Source: Coriobacteriaceae bacterium (GTDB lineage Bacteria; Actinomycetota; Coriobacteriia; Coriobacteriales; QAMH01). Taken from it: DNA of 64,000 bases. The DNA lies in assembly GCA_025992705.1 (NCBI GenBank), contig DAJPGJ010000001.1, positions 2,111,357-2,175,356 of the forward strand. The letters run 5' to 3'. The notes beneath the pieces were generated by a model. It saw only the letters and a list, made by a program, of their open reading frames with translations. It did no database searches and was not told the origin of the DNA. Positions 34,970 through 42,572 of the stretch are shown here, piece after piece (the first letter of the stretch is position 1; each line of letters begins with the position of its first letter). A program made the translations under genes and the position numbers.

Positions 34970-35926
34970 ATGAACCAGACCGATCTGATGGGCAAGCGCG
35001 TCGTCATCGCCCTGGGTGGAAACGCCCTGGGGGATGACCCCAAGGAGCAGCGCGCCCATATTGCCGATAGCGCCAAATTCATTGCCAAGATGATCAAGGA
35101 GGGCATCAACGTCGTCATCACCCACGGCAATGGCCCCCAGGTCGGCATCATCAACCAGGCCTTCGAGGTGGCCCATGACGATGATCCCGCCCACGTGCCC
35201 TTCATGCCGCTGCAAGACTGTAACGCCATGAGCCAGGGATACATCGGTGCCCAGCTCACCTGCGCCCTCATGAATCAGTTGCACGAGTTCGATATCATGC
35301 GTTCGGTAGTCGATGTCGTGACCCACGTGGTGGTGGACGATGACGATCCCGCGTTCAAGGACCTGGAAAAGCCCATCGGCGCCTTTATGACCAAGGACGA
35401 GGCGGAGAAGCTCTCCAAAGCCGAGAACGTGCCGGTCAAGGAGGATTCCGGTCGCGGTTGGCGTCGCGTCGTGGCAAGCCCCCGCCCGCAGCACATCCTC
35501 GAGATCGACCAGATCCGCGACCTCATGGATGCAGGCTACGTAGTCGTTGCCTGCGGAGGCGCCGGCATTCCCGTCGTCGAGAACGACGACCTCTACACCG
35601 AGGTCGAAGCCGTCATCGACAAGGACCTCACGAGCTCGATTCTGGCTTGGAAGCTCCGGGCGGACTTCCTCGTCATCCTCACCGCCGTTGACAAGGTATG
35701 CCTCAACTTCAACACGCCGCAGCAAAAGGAAATCGACGCAATGACGGTGCACGAAGCGCGGGAGTACATCGAGCAGGGGCAGTTCGCCCCCGGTAGCATG
35801 CTGCCCAAGGTGCAGGCTTGCGTGGAGTTCGTCGAAGCGCATCCCGGCGGTCGGGCCCTCATCGCCTCGCTCGAGCACGCGGCAGAGGCCCTGCGTGGCG
35901 AGGGCGGCACCCTCATTACGGCATAG
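34970..35926 (+). CDS. arcC: Carbamate kinase
   Basis: Makes ATP from carbamoyl phosphate and ADP. The ATG at 34970 (AGAGGGG upstream) gives 318 aa, the normal length. Amino-acid-kinase motifs: VVIALGGNALG, INVVITHGNGPQVG, YVVVACGGAGIPV, IDKDLTSSILA and the C-terminal GSMLPKVQACVEFV. No arginine deiminase or ornithine carbamoyltransferase gene is adjacent, so its source of carbamoyl phosphate is not shown here. Confidence 0.95.
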   Translation: MNQTDLMGKRVVIALGGNALGDDPKEQRAHIADSAKFIAKMIKEGINVVITHGNGPQVGIINQAFEVAHDDDPAHVPFMPLQDCNAMSQGYIGAQLTCALMNQLHEFDIMRSVVDVVTHVVVDDDDPAFKDLEKPIGAFMTKDEAEKLSKAENVPVKEDSGRGWRRVVASPRPQHILEIDQIRDLMDAGYVVVACGGAGIPVVENDDLYTEVEAVIDKDLTSSILAWKLRADFLVILTAVDKVCLNFNTPQQKEIDAMTVHEAREYIEQGQFAPGSMLPKVQACVEFVEAHPGGRALIASLEHAAEALRGEGGTLITA

Positions 35927-35953
35927 GGAACAGCGGCCGAGAGGACTGAAGCT

Positions 35954-36352
35954 CTAATACCCCATCTCGTGGAGACGCGCGTCATCCAGACCGAAGTGAT
36001 GGCCGATCTCGTGGATGACGGTCTTGCGAACCTCTTCGGCGATTTGCTTGCGCGTGGAAAAGCAACGCTCGTGCGGACCCTTGAAGATGGTGATGACGTC
36101 CGGGAAGCCGCCATCCATGTCATCGTAGTAGCGCTCGGTGAGGGGCACGCCGCTGTAAAGGCCCAGAATCTCCTCGCCATACCAGGTGCCAGCCGGCCGT
36201 CCATCGTCATCGATACGATTGAGCTCGTCTTCGGTGGGCTCGTCGGCGATGACCACCGCGACGTTCTCCATGTCTTCCATGAATTGCTCGGGCATAGCAT
36301 CCAGCGCTTCCTGGACAAGTTCCTCGAATTCGTCATCGCTCATGTGAACCAT
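35954..36352 (-). CDS. Zincin-type metallopeptidase family protein
   Basis: 132 aa; GGGAGG precedes the ATG. The zinc site is explicit: TVIHEIGHHFGLDDARLHE (HExxH with a downstream Asp/Glu). The acidic N-terminus (FEELVQEALDAMPEQF) and FKGPHERCF are typical of the small zincin family PF06262. Role in the cell unknown. Lies 9 nt after upp and is co-oriented with it. Confidence 0.9.
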   Translation of the reverse strand: MVHMSDDEFEELVQEALDAMPEQFMEDMENVAVVIADEPTEDELNRIDDDGRPAGTWYGEEILGLYSGVPLTERYYDDMDGGFPDVITIFKGPHERCFSTRKQIAEEVRKTVIHEIGHHFGLDDARLHEMGY

Positions 36353-36361
36353 GGGTCCTCC

Positions 36362-36991
36362 CTATTTCGTGCCGAAGATGCGGTCACCCGCATCGCCCAG
36401 ACCGGGAACGATGTAAGCATCCTCGTTCAGGCCCTCGTCCACGGCGGCGACGTAGATGTCGACATCGGGATGGGCCGCGCGCACCGCTTCGATTCCCTGC
36501 GGTGCGGCCACCAAGTTCACGAGGCGGATGTTGTTACAGCCGCGTTTCTTGAGACTCGAGATGGCGTCGACCGCGCTTCCGCCGGTAGCCAACATGGGAT
36601 CGACCACCATGATGACGGAGCTTTCGTAGCCCTCGGGCATCTTGTAGTAGTACTCCTCGGGCAGGTGCGTCTGCTCGTTTCGCACGAGACCGATATGACC
36701 CACGTGGGCAAAGGGCATGAGCTCCAGCAGGCCGTCGACCATACCGAGACCGGCACGTAAGATGGGCACGATGGTGAAGAAGTCATCCTTGAGAACGGGA
36801 AAGGAACCGCGGCAAATCGGCGTATCGACCTCGCGTAGCTTGGTGGGAAAATCGCGCGTGATCTCATAGCCCATGAGGATGGAAATCTCCTTGAGGAGCA
36901 TTCTGAACTCAGGCGAGGTCGTATCGCGATCGCGCATGTGCGTGAGCTTGGCCTCGATGAGCGGATGGTCGATGACGTGCACGCTTGCCAT
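36362..36991 (-). CDS. upp: Uracil phosphoribosyltransferase
   Basis: Salvages uracil to UMP with PRPP. 209 aa. Family segments: VIDHPLIEAKLTHMRD, ITRDFPTKL, VPILRAGLGMVDGLLELMP, the PRPP loop MVVDPMLATGGSA, and C-terminal DEGLNEDAYIVPGLGDAGDR. GAAAGGCG precedes the ATG. Confidence 0.97.
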   Translation of the reverse strand: MASVHVIDHPLIEAKLTHMRDRDTTSPEFRMLLKEISILMGYEITRDFPTKLREVDTPICRGSFPVLKDDFFTIVPILRAGLGMVDGLLELMPFAHVGHIGLVRNEQTHLPEEYYYKMPEGYESSVIMVVDPMLATGGSAVDAISSLKKRGCNNIRLVNLVAAPQGIEAVRAAHPDVDIYVAAVDEGLNEDAYIVPGLGDAGDRIFGTK

Positions 36992-37327
36992 GGGTCTGCG
37001 CCTTTCGCGAGAGATGGTGTCGTGAGGGATATTGTAGCCGTTGACGATGGCGCTGCGATGTCGATTCCGAGGAACAGAGATCGTTTTGCTACCGGGAAGC
37101 TTTGCGGCCCATAGCGGATTGCTCGCACATCAAGAAAGGTCATTCGACAAGCGGCCTAATGATGATTCATGTCCTGAAGAGGTTTCTAAACTTTCAATCG
37201 TGTTTGGAAATTCACTGAATAGGGTGGCACACTTTCAAGTACCTTTTGAGCTTTCCAGCAAAATACATATCTCGTAATACGACAGGTTCAACCCTTCCCG
37301 TCTCATTGCTCACGTATAATCCCATAC
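36992..37327. other. Intergenic stretch without a recognisable gene
   Basis: Separates the divergent upp and nuclease genes. The right two thirds are visibly AT-richer than the surroundings (TTTCTAAACTTTCAATCG). A 78-codon plus-strand frame (37041-37277) has no ribosome-binding site and no family resemblance. The only clear signal is the -10 box at its right end. Confidence 0.6.
37315..37320 (+). promoter_or_regulatory. Consensus -10 box of a leaderless promoter
   Basis: Perfect TATAAT followed by exactly 7 nt and then the ATG at 37328. This is the clearest leaderless start in the window. No -35 box or Shine-Dalgarno sequence is visible. Confidence 0.65.
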
Positions 37328-37717
37328 ATGAATGAGCGGCATGGGAAAGTCATCATCGACGGTGCTTGCGAGGTCTGGCCTCACGAGCTGCTGACTGCCG
37401 AAGCACTTGCCAGGGCGGGTCACACCGTGGAGTTTATTCCAAAAAGCAACGTCGCATATAACAAGACACCCGATGTGCGCATTAATGGGATTCGTTACGA
37501 AATGAAATCTCCAACGTCCTCGCATCTTTCCGTTGTAGACAAGAACGTCAAGAAAGCCCTGTCGCAAAGCACGCACATCGTATTCGACTCAAAACGAATG
37601 AAAAACGCAAAGGATGCGCAAGTGCTCCGAGAGCTGAAGAAGTCCATCGCCACCAGACGCAAGCTGAAATCGCTCATTTTCGTTGACAAACGCAGAGCTG
37701 TCCATCGATTAAAGTAG
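37328..37717 (+). CDS. Stand-alone PD-(D/E)xK-like nuclease, CdiA-CT tRNase type
   Basis: 129 aa. The pattern A-LA-G---EFIP, then TPDVRINGIRYEMKSPT (Asp49, Glu58, Lys60) and a final hydrophobic strand LKSLIFVDK, matches the restriction-endonuclease fold found at the C-termini of CdiA contact-dependent toxins and in some phage or mobile-element proteins. Here it is not fused to any delivery domain. Codon and base use are AT-richer than neighbours, suggesting transfer. No obvious immunity gene follows; only a hairpin. Function inferred from motif only. Confidence 0.6.
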   Translation: MNERHGKVIIDGACEVWPHELLTAEALARAGHTVEFIPKSNVAYNKTPDVRINGIRYEMKSPTSSHLSVVDKNVKKALSQSTHIVFDSKRMKNAKDAQVLRELKKSIATRRKLKSLIFVDKRRAVHRLK

Positions 37718-37736
37718 ATGCTATACTGAATCCACT

Positions 37737-37785
37737 AGAACCGAGACACGGTGACAATTGGGTCCCTACCGTCTCGGTTCTCTTG
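37737..37785 (+). terminator. Hairpin after the nuclease gene
   Basis: An 11-bp perfect stem AGAACCGAGAC/GTCTCGGTTCT with a 23-nt loop and a short T-rich tail (TCTTGT), 20 nt beyond the stop. The large loop is unusual for a terminator, and a TATACT word just upstream leaves open a small RNA. Confidence 0.55.
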
Positions 37786-37838
37786 TATGGCGTGGCTCTT
37801 GAACGGCGAGCCATCCATCGACCCGAGCGGCCTTTCTA

Positions 37839-38315
37839 TCAGACCCCACCCCATCTCTCACGGTACGCGTTAATCGCCTTGTGGGCTGCGTCGCCAAAGG
37901 CCCGAATCTCATCGGCTTGTATCCACCGACCATCCTCGCGGTAGCGCAAGGAGCAGTCGCGCTTGCGCGGACGCTGCAGACCGCCAATGGTGAGCTGGGC
38001 GTTTCCGCAAATCTCCCGTTTGTCGGTCTCGACCCGCACGCTCGAACCACCAAGTGCCCAGCGTGCCAAAGCGGCGTCGGTGAGGCCGCCCGTCTCCTGG
38101 AGTACGGCAAGCGCGGCAAGGTCGCCGAAGCCATCGTCCTCCTCCTCGATGAGGTTCGTGCTGCGCTCGGTACGGCCCGGCGTCACCGCGCAGACCACGA
38201 AGGAACGGTCAGTGAAGCGATACAGCTCGCCGTTCACGCGTATGCCCGCGCTCGTCACCTCCCACAAGCCGGTGCCGTCTGTCGCAGTGAAACTTGCCAG
38301 CGTGGGACTTGTCAT
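37839..38315 (-). CDS. Unrecognised small protein
   Basis: 158 aa. No family recognised. No signal peptide or membrane helix; a mixed beta/alpha-looking sequence with an acidic centre (LIEEEDDGFGDLAALA) and a basic stretch near the end (GLQRPRKRDCSLRYRED). Its ATG overlaps the stop of the upstream membrane protein gene by 4 nt, so the two form one operon and probably act together. Confidence 0.65.
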   Translation of the reverse strand: MTSPTLASFTATDGTGLWEVTSAGIRVNGELYRFTDRSFVVCAVTPGRTERSTNLIEEEDDGFGDLAALAVLQETGGLTDAALARWALGGSSVRVETDKREICGNAQLTIGGLQRPRKRDCSLRYREDGRWIQADEIRAFGDAAHKAINAYRERWGGV

Positions 38316-39325
38316 GATTCTCCTTGGTAAGGGCCGTTTGCTGCTTGGGAAAACTCCTGGATGAACCCTTTCGGATCATCCAGGCTCAGCCCGATTGCGA
38401 GGGGCCTCTTCGTCCCCAAAAGGGTCCGCACCTCAACGGGATCATGCGTCACAACCCACACGTTTGCCTGGTAGAAGGTGCCGTAGTTCAGCCTATCGGA
38501 CTTGTCGATATCCGCAGGCTCATGGCAGCTCACGCTTGCAATGCCGCTCAGGGATATCGTCCCCTTCATCTGAATGCCGCATTCGATTCGCAGCTCGCCT
38601 TTCCCCAGAACCACCGGACGCAGGACACGCGCCCTTGCATCACCCACAAGCCAGACAGCGGCATAGAGAGAGAACAGCGTCACGACCATCGCGACCGCCA
38701 CATTCCATTGCGAGAGGAGCATGTGCATGGCGACAATCTCGACCGGAAAGGCCAGCCCAAGCCCCAGCATCATGCTCATGTAACCGCCTGCGTTGTGATA
38801 ACTGTAAGCCTTGTCGCCCGCTTCAACGCTCGGCTTCTTGCGCCAGGAAAGCAACGCGTAATACCAAACGCCCAGTTCTGCTGCCATCATGCGCGCAGGC
38901 AGCTCTCTGCGCACCAGATAGCATGTCACCACGTAGAACCACTCCAGCGGGTCTGCGCTCTGCGTCTTCGCGCCTCTGAACAAGCATGCGAGATGAAGAA
39001 TCTCCCTAACGGCAATCGCAACTTCCACCGGGAAGAGGGCCGCGAGCAATACGGGCAAGATGCCGGCAGCTAGCGAGCCGAGCGCAAACGCACTCAGGCC
39101 GTACCCCAACCAGATGACCGAAAGCACTGCCAGAGGCGTCATCTTCTTCGGACGCAAGACGACGAGATAAAACGCCAGGGGTATCCCGACCATGAAGTCG
39201 AGCGGAAGCGCCACGGCAACGACCTCTGCGGGAATCTGACTCGCCGAGATAACGCCGTAGATATAGAGTGCCAGCACTGCGGCAAGAAAAGCGAACGAAA
39301 GCCACGTTCGGCGTGAAAGAACCAC
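38312..39325 (-). CDS. Unrecognised multi-pass membrane protein with soluble C-terminal domain
   Basis: 337 aa from the GTG at 39325, which follows AAAGGAAGG at 7 nt. Six or so hydrophobic helices (WLSFAFLAAVLALYIYGV, VVAVALPLDFMVGIPLAFYL, MSMMLGLGLAFPVEIVAM) are followed by about 100 soluble residues rich in beta pattern (LRPVVLGKGELRIECGIQMK), somewhat like bacterial PH domains. No family recognised. Coupled to the 158-aa gene downstream; tandem 72-bp repeats lie upstream. Confidence 0.65.
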   Translation of the reverse strand: MVLSRRTWLSFAFLAAVLALYIYGVISASQIPAEVVAVALPLDFMVGIPLAFYLVVLRPKKMTPLAVLSVIWLGYGLSAFALGSLAAGILPVLLAALFPVEVAIAVREILHLACLFRGAKTQSADPLEWFYVVTCYLVRRELPARMMAAELGVWYYALLSWRKKPSVEAGDKAYSYHNAGGYMSMMLGLGLAFPVEIVAMHMLLSQWNVAVAMVVTLFSLYAAVWLVGDARARVLRPVVLGKGELRIECGIQMKGTISLSGIASVSCHEPADIDKSDRLNYGTFYQANVWVVTHDPVEVRTLLGTKRPLAIGLSLDDPKGFIQEFSQAANGPYQGES

Positions 39326-39413
39326 AGGAAGACCTTCCTTTGAGGGCACTTGTTCAAGATGCCATATAGCTTATGACATAGATAACGCCCGAACGATATG
39401 CATTGTACCTCTC

Positions 39414-39585
39414 GGGCGTGCCCATAGCTTGGCGGCGGCCTTCGCAGGCGCCTCAAGCCATAACGTTATGGTCCCTTCGCATGGTCACCGACGCACATCA
39501 CTTGGCAAGGGCTCCGATAAGTGCCTCGTTATGTGGCATGGTGGTCGGCGATGTGGCCACGGGAGCACATCGCTTGGCAGAAACG
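39414..39585. repeat. Degenerate 72-bp tandem repeats, left part (interrupted by IS nest)
   Basis: Units are aligned on CTTGGC at 39428, 39501 and 39573 (period 72-73 nt). Each carries an inverted repeat in the same place, with changed bases in both arms: CCATAACGTTATGG in the first unit, TGCC...GGCA in the second. The third unit is cut at 39585 and resumes after the insertion sequences at 42262, followed by a fourth unit. Confidence 0.75.
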
Positions 39586-39612
39586 GGGTTATAGGACAAA
39601 ACGTGTTGATGG

Positions 39613-40737
39613 CTAATCCCATTCGGCGCGCCATGGGAGAGCATGCCTGAGTTCTGCCCAGACTAGCCCATCGCCCCACTCTTCAGGACCATCGGTTCTC
39701 TGAGATTCTGTCGATACTTGCCTGCACAGTTCCTCTATATCGTCATCCGTAGGCATGGTTTTCAGAATCTCAGCTGCCGGAAGCGGGACTTCCGTATGAA
39801 CATAGCACCACCAAAAGATAGCCTTCGCCCTTCTCATCAAACTCAGCCCTCGATGGTCTCTCAGCATGCGTCTGAGCTGTGCGTTGATTCCTCCCTCGAT
39901 CTTGTTGTTCATGCTCGGGATTGGCCCGTCGCAGGTAAGCTCTGGATCCAGGAAGGTGAACAGCAGGTTCTTGCTCACGAGCCTGTTCAAGCCGTTCCTC
40001 GCCGTTACCAGCCTCTCATGCGTCCAGCGCATCCGTCCGCTTTCCTCATCGAGGGTCCTTTCGGCGAGGAAACCCTCCCACCTGGAACACCATGCGCTAT
40101 AGGCTTCAAGCCAGGCCAATGCTGAAGCCACCTCCTTGATCGCGAGCAGCTCCTTGGCCAATCCGTAGAGTTCGACTCCGGCTTGCAGCTTGGGACGTGA
40201 CGTCGTCTGCGCCCTGACTTGGCAAAAAGCATGGAAGGTGCAGCGTTGGACGCGGGTTGTCGGCCATACCCTCTTGCGCGCTTTCTCGAATCCCGTGCCG
40301 CCATCGCAGACCACGACATCCGGCGGGGGTATCTTGCCCATGAGGGCAGCCCATGACCTCGAGTTCTCCGAACGCGCGAGATACCAGCCGATCACATGCT
40401 CTTGGGTGCAGGCGATCAAGACGACGACGTTGCGGGCCAGATAGATGCCATCTGCGAAGACGACATGGTGGACCTCCCCTGTGATCGGAGCCAGCGGCCA
40501 GATGCTCCAGAACTTTGAACACTTGCGTCTGAACGTACGGCCGCCACCGGCCATGTCTGCCTGGCGCTCGTTCGAGAGAAGCCATTTGAGGAAGGTCTTT
40601 AGCTGCTTTGCGGTGTTATCTAGTTTGTGCGTGGTGGTCGCCCTGCAAGACTTGCAAAGCCAACGCTGCGATCCTGCAGCAGTCTTGCCGTTCCGTACCA
40701 TCTTGCCCCCGCACACAGGGCATTTGATGTTGTTCAT
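39613..40737 (-). CDS. IS1249-type transposase of element A
   Basis: 374 aa. An N-terminal zinc-ribbon (CPVCGGKM...WLCKSC) is followed by an IS256-like catalytic core with DGIYLARNVVVLI, VVCDGGTGFEKA and the C-terminal NNKIEGGINAQLRRMLRDHRGL. The reading frame is intact. Homologous throughout, but clearly not identical, to the transposase at 41086. Confidence 0.9.
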   Translation of the reverse strand: MNNIKCPVCGGKMVRNGKTAAGSQRWLCKSCRATTTHKLDNTAKQLKTFLKWLLSNERQADMAGGGRTFRRKCSKFWSIWPLAPITGEVHHVVFADGIYLARNVVVLIACTQEHVIGWYLARSENSRSWAALMGKIPPPDVVVCDGGTGFEKARKRVWPTTRVQRCTFHAFCQVRAQTTSRPKLQAGVELYGLAKELLAIKEVASALAWLEAYSAWCSRWEGFLAERTLDEESGRMRWTHERLVTARNGLNRLVSKNLLFTFLDPELTCDGPIPSMNNKIEGGINAQLRRMLRDHRGLSLMRRAKAIFWWCYVHTEVPLPAAEILKTMPTDDDIEELCRQVSTESQRTDGPEEWGDGLVWAELRHALPWRAEWD

Positions 40738-40898
40738 GCCCGTAATTCAAACACGGGCAACTTTCAGAGGGATTTTATGGCACCTGATCTGGGGATATGC
40801 TTGAATCTATCAACACGTTTTGTCCACCCTCATAATTGGACGCAGACAACTTTGAAGGCACTTTTACGCACTCTCACCTGGAGAAACAGATGAAATCA

Positions 40899-42229
40899 GG
40901 GCTATGTTTCAAAAAGTGTGTCCGAATAAGACCCGTTACCCCAGTTGAACACAAGCAAATCAGGTCCTTGAGTTGGAATCGCCCAACTCGAAGGTGTTTC
41001 AAAAAGTGTGTCCGCTTTCCTCTTGACGTGCCTGTTCAGGCAAGCTTTCCGAAGGGAAAAGTTGCCTAGTGGACAGGATGACGCCTTGAGTAGCCCGAGA
41101 TGCGACGTTTGCGGAAGCGAGATGAAGGGGAACGGATACACGAAGGCAGGGACCAAGCGCTGGCGGTGCAAGTCGTGCGGTGCCTCCAAGACGAGAAGGA
41201 TTGACAACGCCGCCAAGCTGCTCCGGGCCTTCCTTGCCTGGATCCTCTCCAAGAGGTCGATCGCCGATCTCGGATACAGCAGGTCGACCTTCTGGCGAAA
41301 GTGCGCCGGGTTCTGGGAGCTTTGGCCCATCGCCCCTTTCACCGGCGAGGTCTTCGACACGGTCTTTCTCGACGGCATCTGGTTTTCCCACGACGCCGTC
41401 GTGCTCGTCGCGCGCTCCAAGGAGCACGTGATCGCATGGCACCTGGCGCAAAGGGAGTGCTCGAGCTCCTGGGCGGCGCTGATGATGAGGATACCCGCTC
41501 CGATGCTGGTGGTGTCGGACGGATCCACCGGGCTCGCGAAGGCGGCGCGCACCGTATGGCCCGGCACCAGGATACAGCGCTGCGTCGTGCATGCCGCGCG
41601 CCAGGTCAAGCGCTACACGACCAAGAGTCCCAAGCTCGAGTGCGGCCGCGAGCTCCTGGGCATCGCGAACCGCCTGACGAGGGCCAAAGACGAGGACGCG
41701 ATGAGGGAGTGGCTCGTCGACTACGCGCAGTGGTGCTCCGATTGGAGCGAGTTCCTGAAGGAGTTCACGGTGAAAGACGGCAGGAGGGTCTACACGCACG
41801 AGAGGCTGCGGCGGGCCAGGGGAAGCCTCAACCGCCTGGTGAAGGAAGGGACGCTTTTCACATTCATCGAGATGCAAAGGGAGCGCGGCGGGCGCTGGGA
41901 TTCCACCAACAACCCGATCGAGAGCCTGAACGCGCAACTGAGGGAGATGCTCAGGCTGCATCGGGGATTGCCGCTGCTGCACCGCGTGAAGGCCGTCATG
42001 TGGTGGTGCTACATGCACACCGAAGAGCCCGAGAGCCCGGCGGAGATCCTGCGCCGCATGCCGAGGGACGAAGACGTCGACGGGCTTTTCGCAACCGTCT
42101 CGGGCGAGGGCCGGCATTCGGATGGAAGCCCGGAGAGGTATGGGAAGGCCATCGACTGGAACGAGTTTCACATGCCGACGAGGTACCGTCAGTGATGTCC
42201 CGCCGGACACACTTTTTGAAACATAGCCC
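40899..42229. mobile_element. IS1249-group element B, inserted in element A
   Basis: 1331 bp bounded by perfect 26-nt inverted repeats (starting GGGCTATGTTTCAAAAAGTG at 40899; complement at 42204-42229). The 8-bp target duplication TGAAATCA is at 40891-40898 and 42230-42237. It landed close to the right terminus of element A. A direct copy of its left end recurs at 40996-41015, 91 nt further in. Confidence 0.95.
41086..42195 (+). CDS. IS1249-type transposase of element B
   Basis: 369 aa from the TTG at 41086, chosen because it aligns with the N-terminus of the element A transposase and follows GGACAGG; a longer ATG start at 41008 lies inside the internal end repeat. Zinc-ribbon CDVCGSEM...WRCKSC, then DGIWFSHDAVVLV, VVSDGSTGLAKA and NNPIESLNAQLREMLRLHRGL. 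Intact frame, so transposition may still be possible. Confidence 0.9.
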   Translation: MSSPRCDVCGSEMKGNGYTKAGTKRWRCKSCGASKTRRIDNAAKLLRAFLAWILSKRSIADLGYSRSTFWRKCAGFWELWPIAPFTGEVFDTVFLDGIWFSHDAVVLVARSKEHVIAWHLAQRECSSSWAALMMRIPAPMLVVSDGSTGLAKAARTVWPGTRIQRCVVHAARQVKRYTTKSPKLECGRELLGIANRLTRAKDEDAMREWLVDYAQWCSDWSEFLKEFTVKDGRRVYTHERLRRARGSLNRLVKEGTLFTFIEMQRERGGRWDSTNNPIESLNAQLREMLRLHRGLPLLHRVKAVMWWCYMHTEEPESPAEILRRMPRDEDVDGLFATVSGEGRHSDGSPERYGKAIDWNEFHMPTRYRQ

Positions 42230-42261
42230 TGAAATCATCAACACGTTTTGTCCTATAACCC

Positions 42262-42381
42262 CAGAAACGCCACGAATTGCGGCGTGGTGGCCATCGGCTC
42301 AACCACCAGCACACATTACTTGGCGATGGCTCTCGCAAATGCCACGAATTGCGGCGTGGTGGCCGCGATGCGGAAACCTAC
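42262..42381. repeat. Degenerate 72-bp tandem repeats, right part
   Basis: Completion of the third unit and a fourth unit (CTTGGC at 42319). Both contain GCCACGAATTGCGGCGTGGT, a stem GCCAC/GTGGC. On the minus strand the fourth unit reads as a short frame ending AFARAIAK and a stop, and the second as EALIGALAK and a stop. Confidence 0.7.
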
Positions 42382-42383
42382 AA

Positions 42384-42410
42384 TAAAAAAAGCCGCTCGA
42401 AAGCGGCTTC
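42384..42410 (-). terminator. Terminator of tRNA-Asp
   Basis: On the minus strand, stem GAAGCCGCT/AGCGGCTTT with a small loop, then a run of T, 16 nt beyond the tRNA 3' end. Confidence 0.88.
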
Positions 42411-42425
42411 TCGAAATTCTGATGT

Positions 42426-42502
<77 letters not shown>

Positions 42503-42572
42503 GCGTCAACAGCGAAAGCAATACTACAGAAACTTGCCCCGTTCGTAAAGAAGGAAGTCGAAAAAACTTCAG

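Larger units (their letters stand above)
39586..42261. mobile_element. IS1249-group element A, split by a second IS
   Basis: Terminal inverted repeats of 25 nt begin GGGTTATAGGACAAAACGTG (39586-39610) and end with the exact complement (42237-42261). The 8-bp target duplication CAGAAACG lies at 39578-39585 and 42262-42269. Removing element B and one copy of its target duplication leaves about 1337 bp with one transposase gene. The transposase-proximal end carries a second internal copy of the end sequence at 40809-40825. Confidence 0.92.

Noticed and set aside
37041..37277. 78-codon plus-strand frame before the nuclease gene
   Set aside because: No start signal, no recognisable domain, and composition like the surrounding non-coding DNA.
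39485..39679. 64-codon minus-strand frame crossing the left end of element A
   Set aside because: It runs through the IS terminus and the 72-bp repeats. It is a product of their sequence and has no independent support.
41008..41085. N-terminal extension of the element B transposase from the ATG at 41008
   Set aside because: That ATG lies in the internal end repeat and adds residues absent from the sister transposase; the TTG at 41086 aligns with the sister N-terminus.
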